Part shown: positions 1 through 6,315 of the stretch, one piece after another
Position numbering within the stretch: the stretch's first letter is position 1
Layout: each line of letters starts with the position of its first letter
NCBI GenBank assembly: GCA_035551835.1
Contig: DASZMN010000063.1
Location: forward strand, 1-15,688
From: Bog-473 sp035551835
Lineage (GTDB): Bacteria > Actinomycetota > Acidimicrobiia > Acidimicrobiales > RAAP-2
Direction of reading: 5' to 3'
Length of the DNA: 15,688 nt
Translations under genes and position numbers: made by a program
The notes under the pieces: model-generated
The model's input: only the letters and a program-made list of their open reading frames with translations
Told to the model about the DNA's origin: nothing
Databases searched by the model: none

Positions 1-1406
1 TCGACCGCGTTCGCCGGCTCGGTGCTCGGGCTCACCTGCTTGTAGGCGGCGTAGCCGAACGTCTGCTGCTTGGGCAGGGTCTGGCCGGCGAAGCTGACCC
101 CGAAGGCGTGCGACCACTCGCTCTGCTGGAAGAGCTGGCCCACGATGTCCTGGTCGGTGAAGGCGACACCGGCCACCACCCACTCGGGCGTGTAGCCCTG
201 CTCGGCCGCCCGCGACGTCAGGTACACGGGCGTCACCGGGTCACACCCGCAGAACACCGTCGTGATGCCGTCGTTCTGGAGCTGGCTGACGATCGTGGCC
301 GCCTGGCTCGAGAGCGTGGACAGGTTCAGCTGGTACTGGATGTTGTCGGCGATCGGGTGCCCGGCCGCCGCCGCCTGCTGGACCGCGCTCTGGGCGGCCG
401 TCTGGTACCAAGGGTTGCTCGGGGCGATGATCGCCACCTTGCGCGGCTTGCCCTGCAGACTCCCCCCGGCGTACTGGGCGTTCCCCGACGCCATGGACTT
501 CAGGTTCAGCTCCTGGGTCGCGTCCACGACGTCGTCGGACTCGGTGTCGAGGCTCCACATGTACGGCGCGTACTGGCCCATGAACTGCGACGAGAGGTAG
601 GGGACGCCGAAGTTCACGACGTGCTGCTGGGACAGCGCCACGCCGTAGGGCTCCGACGCGGCGTTGAGCTCGGCGAACGCGTGCAGCTGCTGGGCCGCCG
701 TCACCGCGTCCGCGTCGGCCTGCTGCTGGCCGCTGCCGAGCAGCTCGTTGGTGATGGAGCCCTGGCCGTTGAAGAACTCGATGTTGAGCTTGCGGCCGTA
801 GAGCTGGAAGTGGGTGTCGAAGTACGTCGCCAGCGCGTTGATCGTGCGCTCGATGTCCGCCGTCGTGTCCGTGATGTTGGCGCCACCGAGCGACTGGAGC
901 GTCTGCTGGAAGCTCTCCGAGTCCGCCGTGATGCGGTAGGAGACGTTGATCTGGGTGGGGGTCACCCCGGTCGCCGTCGCGCCCCCGTTGCTCCCCGAGA
1001 ACGCGACGCAGGGCGGCGAGTAGGGGTCGCCCGGCACCTGGGCGCCGGCACAGGCGCTCGTCTTGCCGGCCGCCGTCGACGCCACCGCGCCGGTGCCCGT
1101 CTTGCCGCCGGCGCCGCCCGCCCCGCCCGTGCCCGCGGCCCCGCCCGTGCCTGCGCGGCCGGCCGACCCGCCCGTGCCGGTCCCGCCGGCTCCCGTCCCG
1201 TTGCCGGCGGCCTGCGTCTCGTGGACCACGTTCTGCTGGGGCGCCTTCGTCGGCACCAGCATCGCCATCAGGACGAACGCCACGAGGAGGGCGGCCAGCG
1301 GGCCGTACCCCTTGAGCAGGCGGCCGTTGGCCCGCGCCGCCGACAGGCGCAGCTTGCTCGAGCTGCCCGAGGTGCCCGAGCTGCCCGAGCTGCCGTCTTC
1401 GCTCAT
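1..1406 (-). CDS. Membrane-anchored ABC-type substrate-binding protein (partial, C-terminus beyond left edge)
   Basis: The frame stays open from ATG 1406 to the left edge (468 codons, no stop), so the C-terminus is missing. A Ser/Gly-rich cytoplasmic tail (residues 1-17) precedes one hydrophobic segment (about 34-52, GPLAALLVAFVLMAML). An extracytoplasmic Gly/Thr/Ala linker follows (about 67-107). The rest has the alpha/beta look of type I periplasmic binding proteins (Peripla_BP_6, the branched-chain amino-acid/amide class), for example ATYFDTHFQLYGRKLNIEFF and GKPRKVAIIAPSNPWYQTAA. There is no lipobox, so the domain is probably tethered by the uncleaved helix. Cys119 and Cys133 could form a disulfide. 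The start is supported by GGAGGGAG at 1424-1417, 10 nt upstream, and by the ATGA overlap with the preceding gene, which suggests coupled translation. The likely role is ligand capture for a transporter or sensor; the ligand is unknown and no permease or ATPase lies in the window. Confidence 0.8.
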   Translation of the reverse strand, partial: MSEDGSSGSSGTSGSSSKLRLSAARANGRLLKGYGPLAALLVAFVLMAMLVPTKAPQQNVVHETQAAGNGTGAGGTGTGGSAGRAGTGGAAGTGGAGGAGGKTGTGAVASTAAGKTSACAGAQVPGDPYSPPCVAFSGSNGGATATGVTPTQINVSYRITADSESFQQTLQSLGGANITDTTADIERTINALATYFDTHFQLYGRKLNIEFFNGQGSITNELLGSGQQQADADAVTAAQQLHAFAELNAASEPYGVALSQQHVVNFGVPYLSSQFMGQYAPYMWSLDTESDDVVDATQELNLKSMASGNAQYAGGSLQGKPRKVAIIAPSNPWYQTAAQSAVQQAAAAGHPIADNIQYQLNLSTLSSQAATIVSQLQNDGITTVFCGCDPVTPVYLTSRAAEQGYTPEWVVAGVAFTDQDIVGQLFQQSEWSHAFGVSFAGQTLPKQQTFGYAAYKQVSPSTEPANAV

Positions 1407-2909
1407 GCTCTCGTTGCTCCCTCCACTGCTCCCGTCAAGCGGTCGCGCCGACGCTGCCGCAGGTAGTCCCAGACGAACAGCGCCACCACGACGGCGAGGG
1501 CGGCCAGGCCGATCGGCACGGCCACGTTGCCGGTGCTGCACCCACCGCCGGCGGGCCCGAGGCTGATGCAGGCGGTCGTCTTCGAGATCGGGCCGAGCGA
1601 CTCCTTGGCCCCCGAGGTGCCGGACCCGGTCGTGCCGGTCGTGCCGGGGGTCGCCGCCGTGCCCAGCCCGGCACCGCTGTTCCCGGTGAGCGACGCACCG
1701 CCGAAGCCGGTGTTCCCCGTGTTCCCGCCCGTGCTCGCCGAGGTGGCCGGCCCCGACGACAACGCGCCGGAGCCGAACGGTGACGCCTCGGCCAGGTCGT
1801 TGGTCTCCGCGCTCGCCCCGCCGAGCTGCACGTTCAGGTTCCCGCCGCCGGCCAGGACGCCGATGCCGATGTCACCGACCAGCAGCGGCGTGGCGAAGTT
1901 GCAGTTCGCGTTGAGCAGGGCGTTGACCAACGCGGTGCGCACGGTCTGGATCTGGCTCAGGTTCGACCCCACGATCTCCTGCCCCAGCGTGTTGTTGTCG
2001 ATCCCGACGCTCAGAGGGCTGATCTGCACGGTGCCGTCGGGCAGCGTCGACTGGGTGGGCCACTGGATGTTGAGGCCCACCGGCGACAGCGCCGTGTTCA
2101 CGATGCCCAAGATCGTCTGCGGGTTGAACGTTCCCGTCGAGGTGAGCTTCGACAGGTCGATCTTCACGCCGGCCACCGTCAGGGAGCCGATGCTGAACGT
2201 CCCGGTCGAGGTGGTCGTCGCGCCGGACTGCTGGGTGGCCGTCCATTGCAGACCGCCGAGCTGCACGGCGCCGTGGGCCAGCGAGATCGACGCGACGGTC
2301 GACGTCGCGGTCGCCGTGCGGGTGGCGTTGTTGTCGATGGATGCGTGCGCGCTCGACGACAGGCCCGAGATGGTGAGGAGCCCGCCCGGCACCGTGAGGG
2401 CCGCCACCGCGGTGTTCGAGGTGGCCAGCGGTTGCGTGGTCACGTTGGCCACTTCGGTGCCCGCCCCGATGGGGAAGGCGGCCGGTGTGATGGTGGTGGA
2501 CAGGTTCTGGTTCCCGTTGACCGACTCGGCCTGTTCGGGGGGCGGCACGTCCTGCTTCGGCAGGTCGGGCGGGCCGCCGGCACACCCCGCCGCCTCGAGC
2601 GCGGTGCCGATGGCGCCGAGGTCGATCGTCTGCGACAGCGACTGGGCCTCCTGTTCCTGGAACGCCGAGATGGACGTGGCGAGGACGATGGCGTAGTTGA
2701 GGCCACCGGTCGTCGGCGCGACCGAGATCGCCTGCGCCTGGGCGGTCGCGTTGCCCGGGACGAAGGCGGTGTCGGCGCCCGACGTGGAGCCCAGCTCGAC
2801 GATGGACACGCCGGCCACCACCGCACACGCCATGCCGATGCGAAACGTGGCCGGGGTGTACCGACGCTCCCGGAACCGCGTCACCAGCGACCGGCGTGGT
2901 CCTTTCACC
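1403..2909 (-). CDS. Ser/Thr/Gly-rich anchored cell-surface protein, function unknown
   Basis: I do not recognise a named family with certainty. From GTG 2909 the product is 501 residues. A basic N-terminus (VTRFRERRY) leads into a hydrophobic signal or anchor (about 22-39). A beta-rich, Ser/Thr/Ala-rich ectodomain follows, then a low-complexity Gly/Asn/Thr stalk (about 385-440), a Cys pair in ACISLGPAGGGC, a C-terminal membrane helix (about 462-482) and an Arg-rich tail (LRQRRRDRL). This is the architecture of an exported wall or surface protein held by its C-terminal helix. The repeated segments ending in TSTVASISLAHGAVQLGGL recall choice-of-anchor P type surface proteins, but weakly. The frame opens earlier at GTG 2950 and ATG 2927. 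I prefer GTG 2909 because GGGGAGGG at 2926-2919 sits about 9 nt upstream. The stop overlaps the next start as ATGA, so the two proteins are probably made together and may form one surface complex. Confidence 0.68.
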
Positions 2910-2918
2910 AGGCGTGCC

Positions 2919-2926
2919 CTCCCCAT
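2919..2926 (-). promoter_or_regulatory. Ribosome binding site favouring GTG 2909
   Basis: On the minus strand GGGGAGGG lies about 9 nt before GTG 2909, a near-ideal Shine-Dalgarno arrangement. The earlier in-frame starts have weaker sites: ATG 2927 has AAGGG only 4 nt away, and GTG 2950 has none. This decides the start of the surface-protein gene. Confidence 0.55.
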
Positions 2927-2950
2927 GGGGCCCTTCGACCCCGGGAGCAC

Positions 2951-3007
2951 AACGAGCGCTGCGCTCGTTCCCTACGCGGAACTTTCCCGCGCTCGCGCTG
3001 CGCGAGC
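2951..3007. repeat. Cluster of three inverted repeats upstream of the surface operon
   Basis: Three perfect inverted repeats lie within 57 bp. The first is AACGAGCGC-T-GCGCTCGTT at 2951-2969. The second is GTTCC-N6-GGAAC at 2967-2982, sharing bases with the first. The third is GCTCGCGC-T-GCGCGAGC at 2991-3007. The first and third share the core GCGCTGCGC. The cluster ends just above the start region of the minus-strand operon. It could be an operator array or a structured mRNA leader; a mere high-GC coincidence is less likely for the 9-bp and 8-bp arms. Confidence 0.6.
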
Positions 3008-3179
3008 AGGGCAAGCGACCACGTCGGTTCCGCCGGGCCGCTGCCCGGTGGCCGGGCCCCTGGCCGCCCCATCGGCGCAGGCCAGAGGCGCGCGGCCGCC
3101 TCCCCCGCCTCGCTGTGGAACGCCCAGCCGTCCCGGCCGCTTCTCAACTTCTACACCCCCCGCAGGATGCCGCCCCGAA

Positions 3180-3193
3180 CGCCCGTCCGGGCG
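3180..3193. repeat. Small GC hairpin alternative to the terminator-like stem
   Basis: CGCCCG at 3180-3185 and CGGGCG at 3188-3193 are perfect complements. The right arm overlaps the left arm of the larger stem at 3191-3218, so the two structures are mutually exclusive. This could be chance in GC-rich DNA. Confidence 0.35.
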
Positions 3194-3218
3194 CCGCTTG
3201 ACAGTAGTCAATCGGCGC
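3191..3218 (-). terminator. Strong stem-loop over the HD-gene stop codon, probable terminator
   Basis: GCGCCG (3191-3196) pairs with CGGCGC (3213-3218), and TTGAC (3198-3202) pairs with GTCAA (3207-3211). A single mismatch separates the two stems and the loop is AGTA. This gives an 11-pair stem with a tetraloop. The minus-strand stop codon (3210-3208) lies inside it. There is no T-tract, which is usual for actinobacterial stem-type terminators. The inner TTGAC-N4-GTCAA could also be a protein-binding palindrome. Confidence 0.6.
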
Positions 3219-3771
3219 GCTCGTTGCGCGGGCGACCGGCCCCCCCACTCAGCTCGGACACATGTCGAAGAAGAGGTACCCACCGCTCCAGGTCGTCAAC
3301 CACCAGGCCGTCCGCCTTCCCGCCGTCGTCGGCCCGCCGCAGGGTCACGGCGTCGGCCGCCCAGGGTCGCCGCCGGAAGGCCGCCGCCTCGTCCGCCGGC
3401 AGCGCTCCACCCTGCCGGCCGAGCGACGCCACGCTGTCGCCGGCGAGTCGGGCCTCGTAATCGCCGTCGGTCGCGACCAGGTAGCGCTTTGCCTCCACGT
3501 GCAGCGCGACGATTGCGGCCACCCGCTCCCCCAGCACCGCCCGCACGGCCGTCGCACCGTCGGCGGCGTGCGTCTCGTCCCGGGCGCCCGGCAACAGCTG
3601 GCCGAGGTCGTGCACCAGGCCGGCGGCCGCAAGCTCGTCGTCGCCTGGCTCGACGCGCCGCAGCGCCGCCGCCGTCTGCAGCGCATGCTCCAGCTGCGTC
3701 ACCGGCACGCCCGGGCCGAGGGGCCGGCCGGCGCCGGCGGCGAGCACGGCCACGATCTCCTCGACGCTCAA
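3208..3771 (-). CDS. HD-domain protein of the PhnZ/TmpB-like mixed-valent diiron oxygenase type
   Basis: From TTG 3771 the product is 187 residues. The motifs fall in the order of the phosphonate-associated HD oxygenases: QLEHALQ (His29), LVHDLG (His54-Asp55), THAADGA (His68), LHVEAKRYL (His91, Lys95), QGGA, then LRRADDGGK (Asp148/149). The spacing of 57 from the last His to Asp matches PhnZ as I recall it. In PhnZ and TmpB the diiron site oxidatively cleaves the C-P bond of hydroxylated phosphonates, and the Lys binds the substrate anion. No PhnY/TmpA-type partner lies in the window, so the substrate is open. The frame extends to GTG 3789, but AAGGA at 3782-3778 is 6 nt before TTG 3771 and the family normally starts close to this point, so I prefer TTG. 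It is divergent from the sulfotransferase gene. Confidence 0.8.
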   Translation of the reverse strand: MSVEEIVAVLAAGAGRPLGPGVPVTQLEHALQTAAALRRVEPGDDELAAAGLVHDLGQLLPGARDETHAADGATAVRAVLGERVAAIVALHVEAKRYLVATDGDYEARLAGDSVASLGRQGGALPADEAAAFRRRPWAADAVTLRRADDGGKADGLVVDDLERWVPLLRHVSELSGGAGRPRNERAD

Positions 3772-3792
3772 CTCGGGTCCTTGGGGCACCCG

Positions 3793-3798
3793 GCCATA
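3793..3798 (-). promoter_or_regulatory. Possible -10 box for the HD gene
   Basis: Minus-strand TATGGC at 3798-3793 would start transcription near 3786. That is downstream of GTG 3789 but upstream of the Shine-Dalgarno AAGGA and TTG 3771, which fits the shorter start. The last base deviates from TAnnnT and I see no -35. Confidence 0.3.
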
Positions 3799-3813
3799 TT
3801 TGCCGGTTGCAGC

Positions 3814-3819
3814 TACGGT
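3814..3819 (+). promoter_or_regulatory. -10 box for a probably leaderless sulfotransferase mRNA
   Basis: TACGGT fits TAnnnT and ends 5 nt before the in-frame GTG at 3825. No Shine-Dalgarno sequence precedes that GTG. Transcription would begin at or next to the start codon. Confidence 0.45.
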
Positions 3820-3824
3820 GGCGC

Positions 3825-5054
3825 GTGCCCTGGTCCCCGCCGCCGCGCAGCCGCTGGGCCGACAAGATGGTCACGCTCGGGCGTGGACTCGGCGACGACG
3901 GGCGCTCCCTCGTCTCCCTGCGACCCGAGGATCTCCGCGCCGCGGCCACCACCACGACGGGCCTCGACGACTTCGGGGACGCGTGGTGGGAAGAGCCCTT
4001 CACCCGCCTCTGCGCCTCGCTCGACGGCGAGGCGCGCCTCCACCTGCCGGGCCGGCTGCGGACCCGCGCCGAGCTCCAGCTCATCTTGCAGAACCGGCTG
4101 CGCATGGTCGACCTGTGGAACAAGGAGCCGGCGCTGCTGCGCCAGCCGGTCGAGGCACCGATCGTGGTCACGGGGCTCGGCCGCTCGGGGACAACCCTGC
4201 TGCACGAGCTGCTGGCCTGCGATCCCGACAACCGGCCGCCGCTCCTGTGGGAGCTCCTGCACAGCGTCCCCTACGAGGACGCGTCGGGCGACGTCTGCGA
4301 CGACGAGATCACGCTCATGGACGAGATGGTCCCGGCCTTCACCGCCATGCACGAGAACGGCGGGCGGCTCCCGACGGAGTGCATCTTCGCCTTCGCCCAC
4401 CAGTTCTCGAGCGACGTCTACACCGGCCTCTACAACGTGGCCGACTACACGGTGTGGCGCAGCGGGGTGGACCAGGCCCCGATCTACGACTGGCACAAGC
4501 GCCACCTCCAGACGCTGCAGTGGGTAGCCGAACGACCGACGAACCGGTGGGTCGTCAAGGCGCCGTCCCACCTCTCCGCCCTCCCGCTTCTCTTCAACAC
4601 GTACCCCGACGCCCGGGTCGTGATCACCCACCGCGACCCGCTGCGCGTCATCGGGTCGCTGTCGGACCTGATGGCTACGCTGCACTACATGCACTCGGAC
4701 CACGTCGACCACGGCGTGCTCGTCGAGTTCATGGCCATGGGCCTCGAGATGCAGATGGACGCCGTCACCGCCGAGCGCGATGCCGGGGCGGTCCCCGACG
4801 ACCGGATCGCCGACGTCGTCTACCAGGACCTGGTCGCCGACCCGCTCGGTGCGGTCGAGCGGCTCTACGCGTCGTGGGACCTCCCGGTCACGGACGCCTT
4901 CCGCGCCGCGCTCGACGCCTATCTGGCGGCGCGCCACACCCACCGCGCGCCGGGCCACGACTACTCCTTCGCCGACACCGGCCTCGACCTGGCCACGCAC
5001 CGCGCCCTCGTGGCGCCGTACCAGGGCCGCTTCGGGGTGCCGTCCGAGGTCTGA
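3825..5054 (+). CDS. PAPS-dependent sulfotransferase family protein
   Basis: The product is 409 residues from GTG 3825. The 5'-phosphosulfate loop is IVVTGLGRSGTTLL (about 113-126). The 3'-phosphate site is RVVITHRDPLRVIGSL (about 264-279, with Arg270 and Ser278). This is the Sulfotransfer_3 layout, which moves sulfate from PAPS to a hydroxyl or amine. Acceptors in related bacterial enzymes are often lipids, sterols or glycolipids; none can be assigned here. The N-terminal 110 residues are charged and helical, with no signal peptide, so it is cytosolic. The frame is open far upstream (to 2697), but that part lacks family features and runs antisense to the HD gene. GTG 3825 is favoured by the -10 box at 3814. 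ATG 3867, which gives MVTLGRGLGDD, is an alternative start. It is divergent from the HD gene and convergent with the DUF1214 gene. Confidence 0.85.
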   Translation: MPWSPPPRSRWADKMVTLGRGLGDDGRSLVSLRPEDLRAAATTTTGLDDFGDAWWEEPFTRLCASLDGEARLHLPGRLRTRAELQLILQNRLRMVDLWNKEPALLRQPVEAPIVVTGLGRSGTTLLHELLACDPDNRPPLLWELLHSVPYEDASGDVCDDEITLMDEMVPAFTAMHENGGRLPTECIFAFAHQFSSDVYTGLYNVADYTVWRSGVDQAPIYDWHKRHLQTLQWVAERPTNRWVVKAPSHLSALPLLFNTYPDARVVITHRDPLRVIGSLSDLMATLHYMHSDHVDHGVLVEFMAMGLEMQMDAVTAERDAGAVPDDRIADVVYQDLVADPLGAVERLYASWDLPVTDAFRAALDAYLAARHTHRAPGHDYSFADTGLDLATHRALVAPYQGRFGVPSEV

Positions 5055-5067
5055 GCAACCCTCGCAG

Positions 5068-5093
5068 GCCGAGCATGCCGAGCATGCCGAGCC
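5068..5093. repeat. Tandem 9-bp repeat between convergent genes
   Basis: GCCGAGCAT occurs twice in tandem (5068-5085), followed by a partial third copy GCCGAGCC. Each copy forms the palindrome GCATGC at its boundary (5073-5078 and 5082-5087), so the two can pair as a 6-bp stem with a 3-nt loop. It sits in the 51-bp gap between the sulfotransferase and DUF1214 stops and may act as a weak bidirectional terminator. Confidence 0.5.
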
Positions 5094-5105
5094 GAACCTG
5101 TCCGG

Positions 5106-6248
5106 TCACAGGGCGGCGAGCTTCACCACCTCGGCGCTCGGGTGCGGCGGGCCGTCGGCCAAGACCCAGCGCACCAGCATGTAGCCCTCGAGCCGGCCGC
5201 CGGTGTCGAGCCAGTTGTCCACTCCGGGGCCCGGGTTGCTCGGCGCGATGACGAGACGCCAGGCGCCGTCCTCCGAGCGCGTTGCCTTCTTGTTGTTCAG
5301 GTTGGTGGTCGCGTAGCGGTAGTCGAAGCTCTCCATCCAGGGCGACGTCAGGGTGAGCCCCCAGTAGAGGAAGGGCTTGTCCGGCTCGTGCACCGTCACG
5401 ACCAACGCCTCGTCCTCGGCCAGCTTGAAGCGACCGCCGTGGTAGGTCATCTCGGCGTTGGTGTGGGTGCGCACCTCGTCTTCCTGCGCGGCAACGTGCG
5501 CCGAGCCGGCCTGGCCCCCGAACGTGTTCGTGTTGGGCGCGGCGTCGTGCCACATCTGCAGCGCGGTGCCACCGACGAAGGTCAGGAACATGGCGGCGAA
5601 CTCGAGCTTGGGCGCCAGCTCCTCGGCCGAGAGCAGCGGCGGCGGGACCACCTCGCCCGGCTCGGGGACCAACTCCATGCGGAGGCGGGAGAAGTATCCG
5701 GGCTGCTTGTCGAAGTGCGTCTCGCGGATCGCCAGCTGCGCCGTGCCCGGTTCGAGCACCACGGAATTGCGCGGCCGGGGCTCGGGCATCTTGTCCGCCG
5801 GCGCGATCAGGATGTCCACCTCGCCGTTGGGGCCGAGCTCGAACTCGTCGATGTGGGTCTGGGTCTGGGTGCCCGTCCGCCCGGCGACCGGGCCCTGGCC
5901 GAACGGCGTGCCGAAGGTCATGCCGAGGTACGCGCACTCGCCCCGGTAGCCGACGAGGCGGTACGAGCGGGTGTCGTCGAGGACCGAGAACAGGTAGTGG
6001 ACGTCGGGATTGTCGACGAGCAGCTTGCGATAGTCGTCCTGGAGCGTGAAGAGCTGTGGGTGGAGCGGGTCCGAGCGCTCGACGATCCAGTCGAGAGCCA
6101 GGCGGGACAGCCGGGTCACCCAGCGGTAGCCCTCGGCCAGGTCAACACCGCTCTCGGGCACCTCGGTGGCCTGGCGGACCACGTCGAGCGCCGCCGTCTG
6201 CGCCTGCACCCAGGCGGCAAATGCCGCGTCCAGCCGTTCGTCCTGCAT
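5106..6248 (-). CDS. DUF1214 domain-containing protein
   Basis: The product is 380 residues from ATG 6248. The C-terminal third carries the DUF1214 signature: PFLYWGLTLTSPW (about 292-304), YRYATTNLNNKKA (about 310-322), WRLVIAPSNPG (about 330-340) and the closing NWLDTGGRLEGYMLVRW (about 345-361). Proteins of this family occur widely in lipid- and steroid-degrading actinobacteria and have no settled biochemical role. There is no signal peptide or membrane helix. The N-terminal region (1-90) is helical and the centre (about 95-190) looks beta-rich. The frame continues upstream to 6389, but that part would overlap the opposing dehydrogenase gene. ATG 6248 is preceded by a TAGCGT -10 box, so a leaderless message is likely. 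It is divergent from the acyl-CoA dehydrogenase over 67 bp, so the two may be co-regulated. Confidence 0.82.
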   Translation of the reverse strand: MQDERLDAAFAAWVQAQTAALDVVRQATEVPESGVDLAEGYRWVTRLSRLALDWIVERSDPLHPQLFTLQDDYRKLLVDNPDVHYLFSVLDDTRSYRLVGYRGECAYLGMTFGTPFGQGPVAGRTGTQTQTHIDEFELGPNGEVDILIAPADKMPEPRPRNSVVLEPGTAQLAIRETHFDKQPGYFSRLRMELVPEPGEVVPPPLLSAEELAPKLEFAAMFLTFVGGTALQMWHDAAPNTNTFGGQAGSAHVAAQEDEVRTHTNAEMTYHGGRFKLAEDEALVVTVHEPDKPFLYWGLTLTSPWMESFDYRYATTNLNNKKATRSEDGAWRLVIAPSNPGPGVDNWLDTGGRLEGYMLVRWVLADGPPHPSAEVVKLAAL

Positions 6249-6256
6249 GAGGGCGC

Positions 6257-6262
6257 ACGCTA
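6257..6262 (-). promoter_or_regulatory. -10 box for the DUF1214 gene
   Basis: Minus-strand TAGCGT at 6262-6257 fits TAnnnT and lies 8 nt before ATG 6248. The leader has no Shine-Dalgarno site, which points to leaderless transcription. No clear -35 is visible. Confidence 0.45.
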
Positions 6263-6303
6263 CCGGCGTTCGCCCCGAGTCGCCTGGTTCCTGACGCGCC
6301 CGG

Positions 6304-6309
6304 TAACTT
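6304..6309 (+). promoter_or_regulatory. -10 box for the acyl-CoA dehydrogenase operon
   Basis: TAACTT fits TAnnnT and lies 6 nt before GTG 6316, again without a Shine-Dalgarno site. With the opposing box at 6257-6262 it makes a compact divergent promoter pair in a 67-bp gap. No convincing -35 is visible. Confidence 0.5.
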
Positions 6310-6315
6310 CGCGGC

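Larger units (their letters stand above)
2910..3207. other. Intergenic region upstream of the surface operon
   Basis: This stretch of about 300 bp separates the HD-domain gene from the surface-protein operon; both are on the minus strand. It holds the inverted-repeat cluster at 2951-3007 and hairpins at 3180-3218. I see no convincing gene, tRNA or complete sigma-A promoter. The reading frames that cross it in every direction lack ribosome sites and family signatures. The promoter of the surface operon is presumably here but I cannot place it. Confidence 0.5.

Noticed and set aside
1100..1200. GC-rich direct repeats as a mobile or CRISPR-like array
   Set aside because: They encode the Gly-rich linker of the binding protein. 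The unit length is irregular and codon-phased, as in coding low-complexity sequence.
108..1466. 452-codon plus-strand open frame opposite the substrate-binding gene
   Set aside because: Low-complexity Arg/Val/Gly-rich translation with no family motif or ribosome site. It is the antisense shadow of the minus-strand gene, whose protein has clear domain structure.
3198..3203. TTGACA as a -35 promoter element
   Set aside because: It is part of the hairpin at 3191-3218, and no -10 box lies 16-18 nt downstream on either strand.
2951..3207. Small RNA or tRNA gene in the longest gap
   Set aside because: I found no cloverleaf, T-arm consensus or CCA end. The inverted repeats alone do not support an RNA gene call.
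2697..3824. N-terminal extension of the sulfotransferase frame
   Set aside because: The extension is Pro/Arg-rich, runs antisense to the HD gene and over the inverted-repeat region, and has no sulfotransferase features. The -10 box at 3814 places the start at GTG 3825.
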